Shown piece after piece: positions 63,042-64,000 of a stretch of DNA of 64,000 nt; the first letter of the stretch is position 1, and every line of letters starts with the position of its first letter. The notes below the pieces were generated by a model. The model saw only the letters and a list, made by a program, of their open reading frames with translations. It made no database searches and was not told where the DNA came from. This DNA is from Paenibacillus sp. sptzw28 (GTDB lineage: Bacteria > Bacillota > Bacilli > Paenibacillales > Paenibacillaceae). The DNA lies in contig NZ_CP080545.1 in the NCBI RefSeq assembly GCF_019550795.1, positions 4,560,001 through 4,624,000 of the forward strand, in the 5' to 3' direction. The position numbers were made by a program, and so were the translations under genes.

Positions 63042-64000
63042 CTATTCGCCTGCTAGTTTTCCCAGAAGCGCCGTCGCATCAAAACCCGGGTCTGCTTCAA
63101 TTTTCGTTTTGCCTGCAGCTCTCGCTTTGGCAAGTGAATCGTTATAGCGTTTGTTCAAATCCTGAATGATAGCATCCAGATTCCCGCCGGTCAGCACATA
63201 TTTGGCGAAGGTGTCACTCCATTTCATGCCTTCGAGTGATGATTCCGTAACAGCACTCGGGTTGGCCGGGTAAATGGCGTCGTATTTGTTAGGTAGAAAC
63301 CCTTCGATACCTGGAATATTTGGTTTCGTTCCGCCGCTAAGCACAGCCGGAATCAGGGAAACGCCGTATCCGTTCTCATAGTATTCCTTCTGAAAATCTA
63401 CACTGTAGACATACTCCATAAACTTCCAGGCCGCTTCTTTGTGTTCTGAATCCGCACTGATTCCAATATAGGAGCCGCCAACAACCTGAAGTGCCCCCTT
63501 GATTGTGCCGTCGAGAGTCGGGACGGTCGCAGCAGCCCAGTTGACCTTGGTTGGAAACTGGTCTTTATACACACCCGGTTCGCCGGAGTGATTGATGTAC
63601 ATGCCGATCTTCCCTTGGGCAAATTGGGCACGCAGCGGATCAATATCCAGACTCTCAACCCCTGGAAGCATGCTGCCGTCTTTATCCATTTGGCGAAGAG
63701 CTTCGGCAATGTCCTTATACATCCCAAAGTCGAATTGTCCGGTCTGGTAGTTGTAGCCTTCGGTGCCCGTTTTAATGCTGGCCCCGGCAATCGTGTTGGC
63801 GGCCCGCCAGAAACCGCCGCCGCTCTTGAATGGGCTGGCGAAGCCGTAGGCACCGGAGCTTTTACCCGCTTCGGTAAGCTTCTTCGCGTCCTCCACCAGC
63901 TCAGCCAATGTTTTCGGAGGGGAAGCAATTCCCGCCTGCTGGAACAGATCCTTGTTATAAATCAGTCTCCAGGTTTGTCCCGTGTTGGGAAGGGAATAGA
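63042..64000 (-). CDS. ABC transporter sugar-binding protein, cut by the window edge
   Basis: The frame is open to the window end and carries the C-terminal 318 residues or so of a family 1 extracellular solute-binding protein: TWRLIYNKDLFQQAGIASPP, GFASPFKSGGGFWRAANTIAG, GKIGMYINHSGEPGVYKDQF, GGSYIGISADSEHKEAAWKFMEYV. The signal peptide and lipobox lie outside. It is the first visible gene of the binding protein-permease-permease-kinase-regulator-cupin-heparinase operon. Confidence 0.92.
   Translation of the reverse strand, partial: YSLPNTGQTWRLIYNKDLFQQAGIASPPKTLAELVEDAKKLTEAGKSSGAYGFASPFKSGGGFWRAANTIAGASIKTGTEGYNYQTGQFDFGMYKDIAEALRQMDKDGSMLPGVESLDIDPLRAQFAQGKIGMYINHSGEPGVYKDQFPTKVNWAAATVPTLDGTIKGALQVVGGSYIGISADSEHKEAAWKFMEYVYSVDFQKEYYENGYGVSLIPAVLSGGTKPNIPGIEGFLPNKYDAIYPANPSAVTESSLEGMKWSDTFAKYVLTGGNLDAIIQDLNKRYNDSLAKARAAGKTKIEADPGFDATALLGKLAGE

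Overview
The window looks like chromosome of a Paenibacillus-type, spore-forming Bacillota. This rests on strong AGGAGG-type ribosome-binding sites, Lpl/Ytc-type sugar ABC transporters, YesM/YesN-type sensor/regulator pairs, heparinase-family lyases, a sigma-K remnant and CD3324/DUF3888-type small proteins. Base composition is visibly mosaic: GC-richer blocks at about 7-21 kb and 39.5-64 kb, AT-rich accessory DNA at about 1-5 kb and 21-39 kb.

Region 1 (1-7 kb) is accessory DNA: a complete IS3-family element inserted in the 3' end of a lipoprotein gene, a DUF3888-like secreted protein, a frameshifted PP2C-like phosphatase, a frameshifted M15 peptidase and a second IS3-family element. Region 2 (7-21 kb) holds a probable azole-forming RiPP (TOMM) operon behind a clear sigma-A promoter at 9318-9346. 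Its genes are a permuted papain-fold amidase, a hybrid histidine kinase with two kinase modules, a LuxR-type regulator, a precursor with a nitrile-hydratase-like leader and four PPMC-type cysteine motifs, a fused YcaO cyclodehydratase and a SagB-type dehydrogenase. Three unrecognised genes diverge from it; a truncated MFS gene and a molybdopterin oxidoreductase lie downstream on the other strand.

Region 3 (21-39 kb) is an array of mostly single-gene modules (AraC-GyrI regulators, GNAT, YdcF-like, amidohydrolase, signal peptidase I, ABC exporter remnant). They are separated by imperfectly palindromic repeats of about 50-130 bp, all in one orientation, with GTTAG-type ends. Further copies flank the genes of region 1. 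They recall integron attC sites but do not match the textbook form, and no integrase is present. Three IS110-family elements sit inside these repeats. An IS1595-family element with a passenger gene and an 8-bp target duplication has split one copy of a roughly 340-bp non-coding repeat.

Region 4 (39.5-64 kb) is for plant or acidic polysaccharide use. It carries a frameshifted large heparinase-like lyase, a GH51 remnant, a GH127 enzyme with a divergent AraC regulator, and two sets of ABC sugar transporter plus sensor kinase plus AraC-type regulator, one of them followed by a cupin and an intact heparinase II/III lyase. Many genes are broken by single frameshifts, internal deletions or IS remnants. 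This is either real decay or, in part, consensus error.
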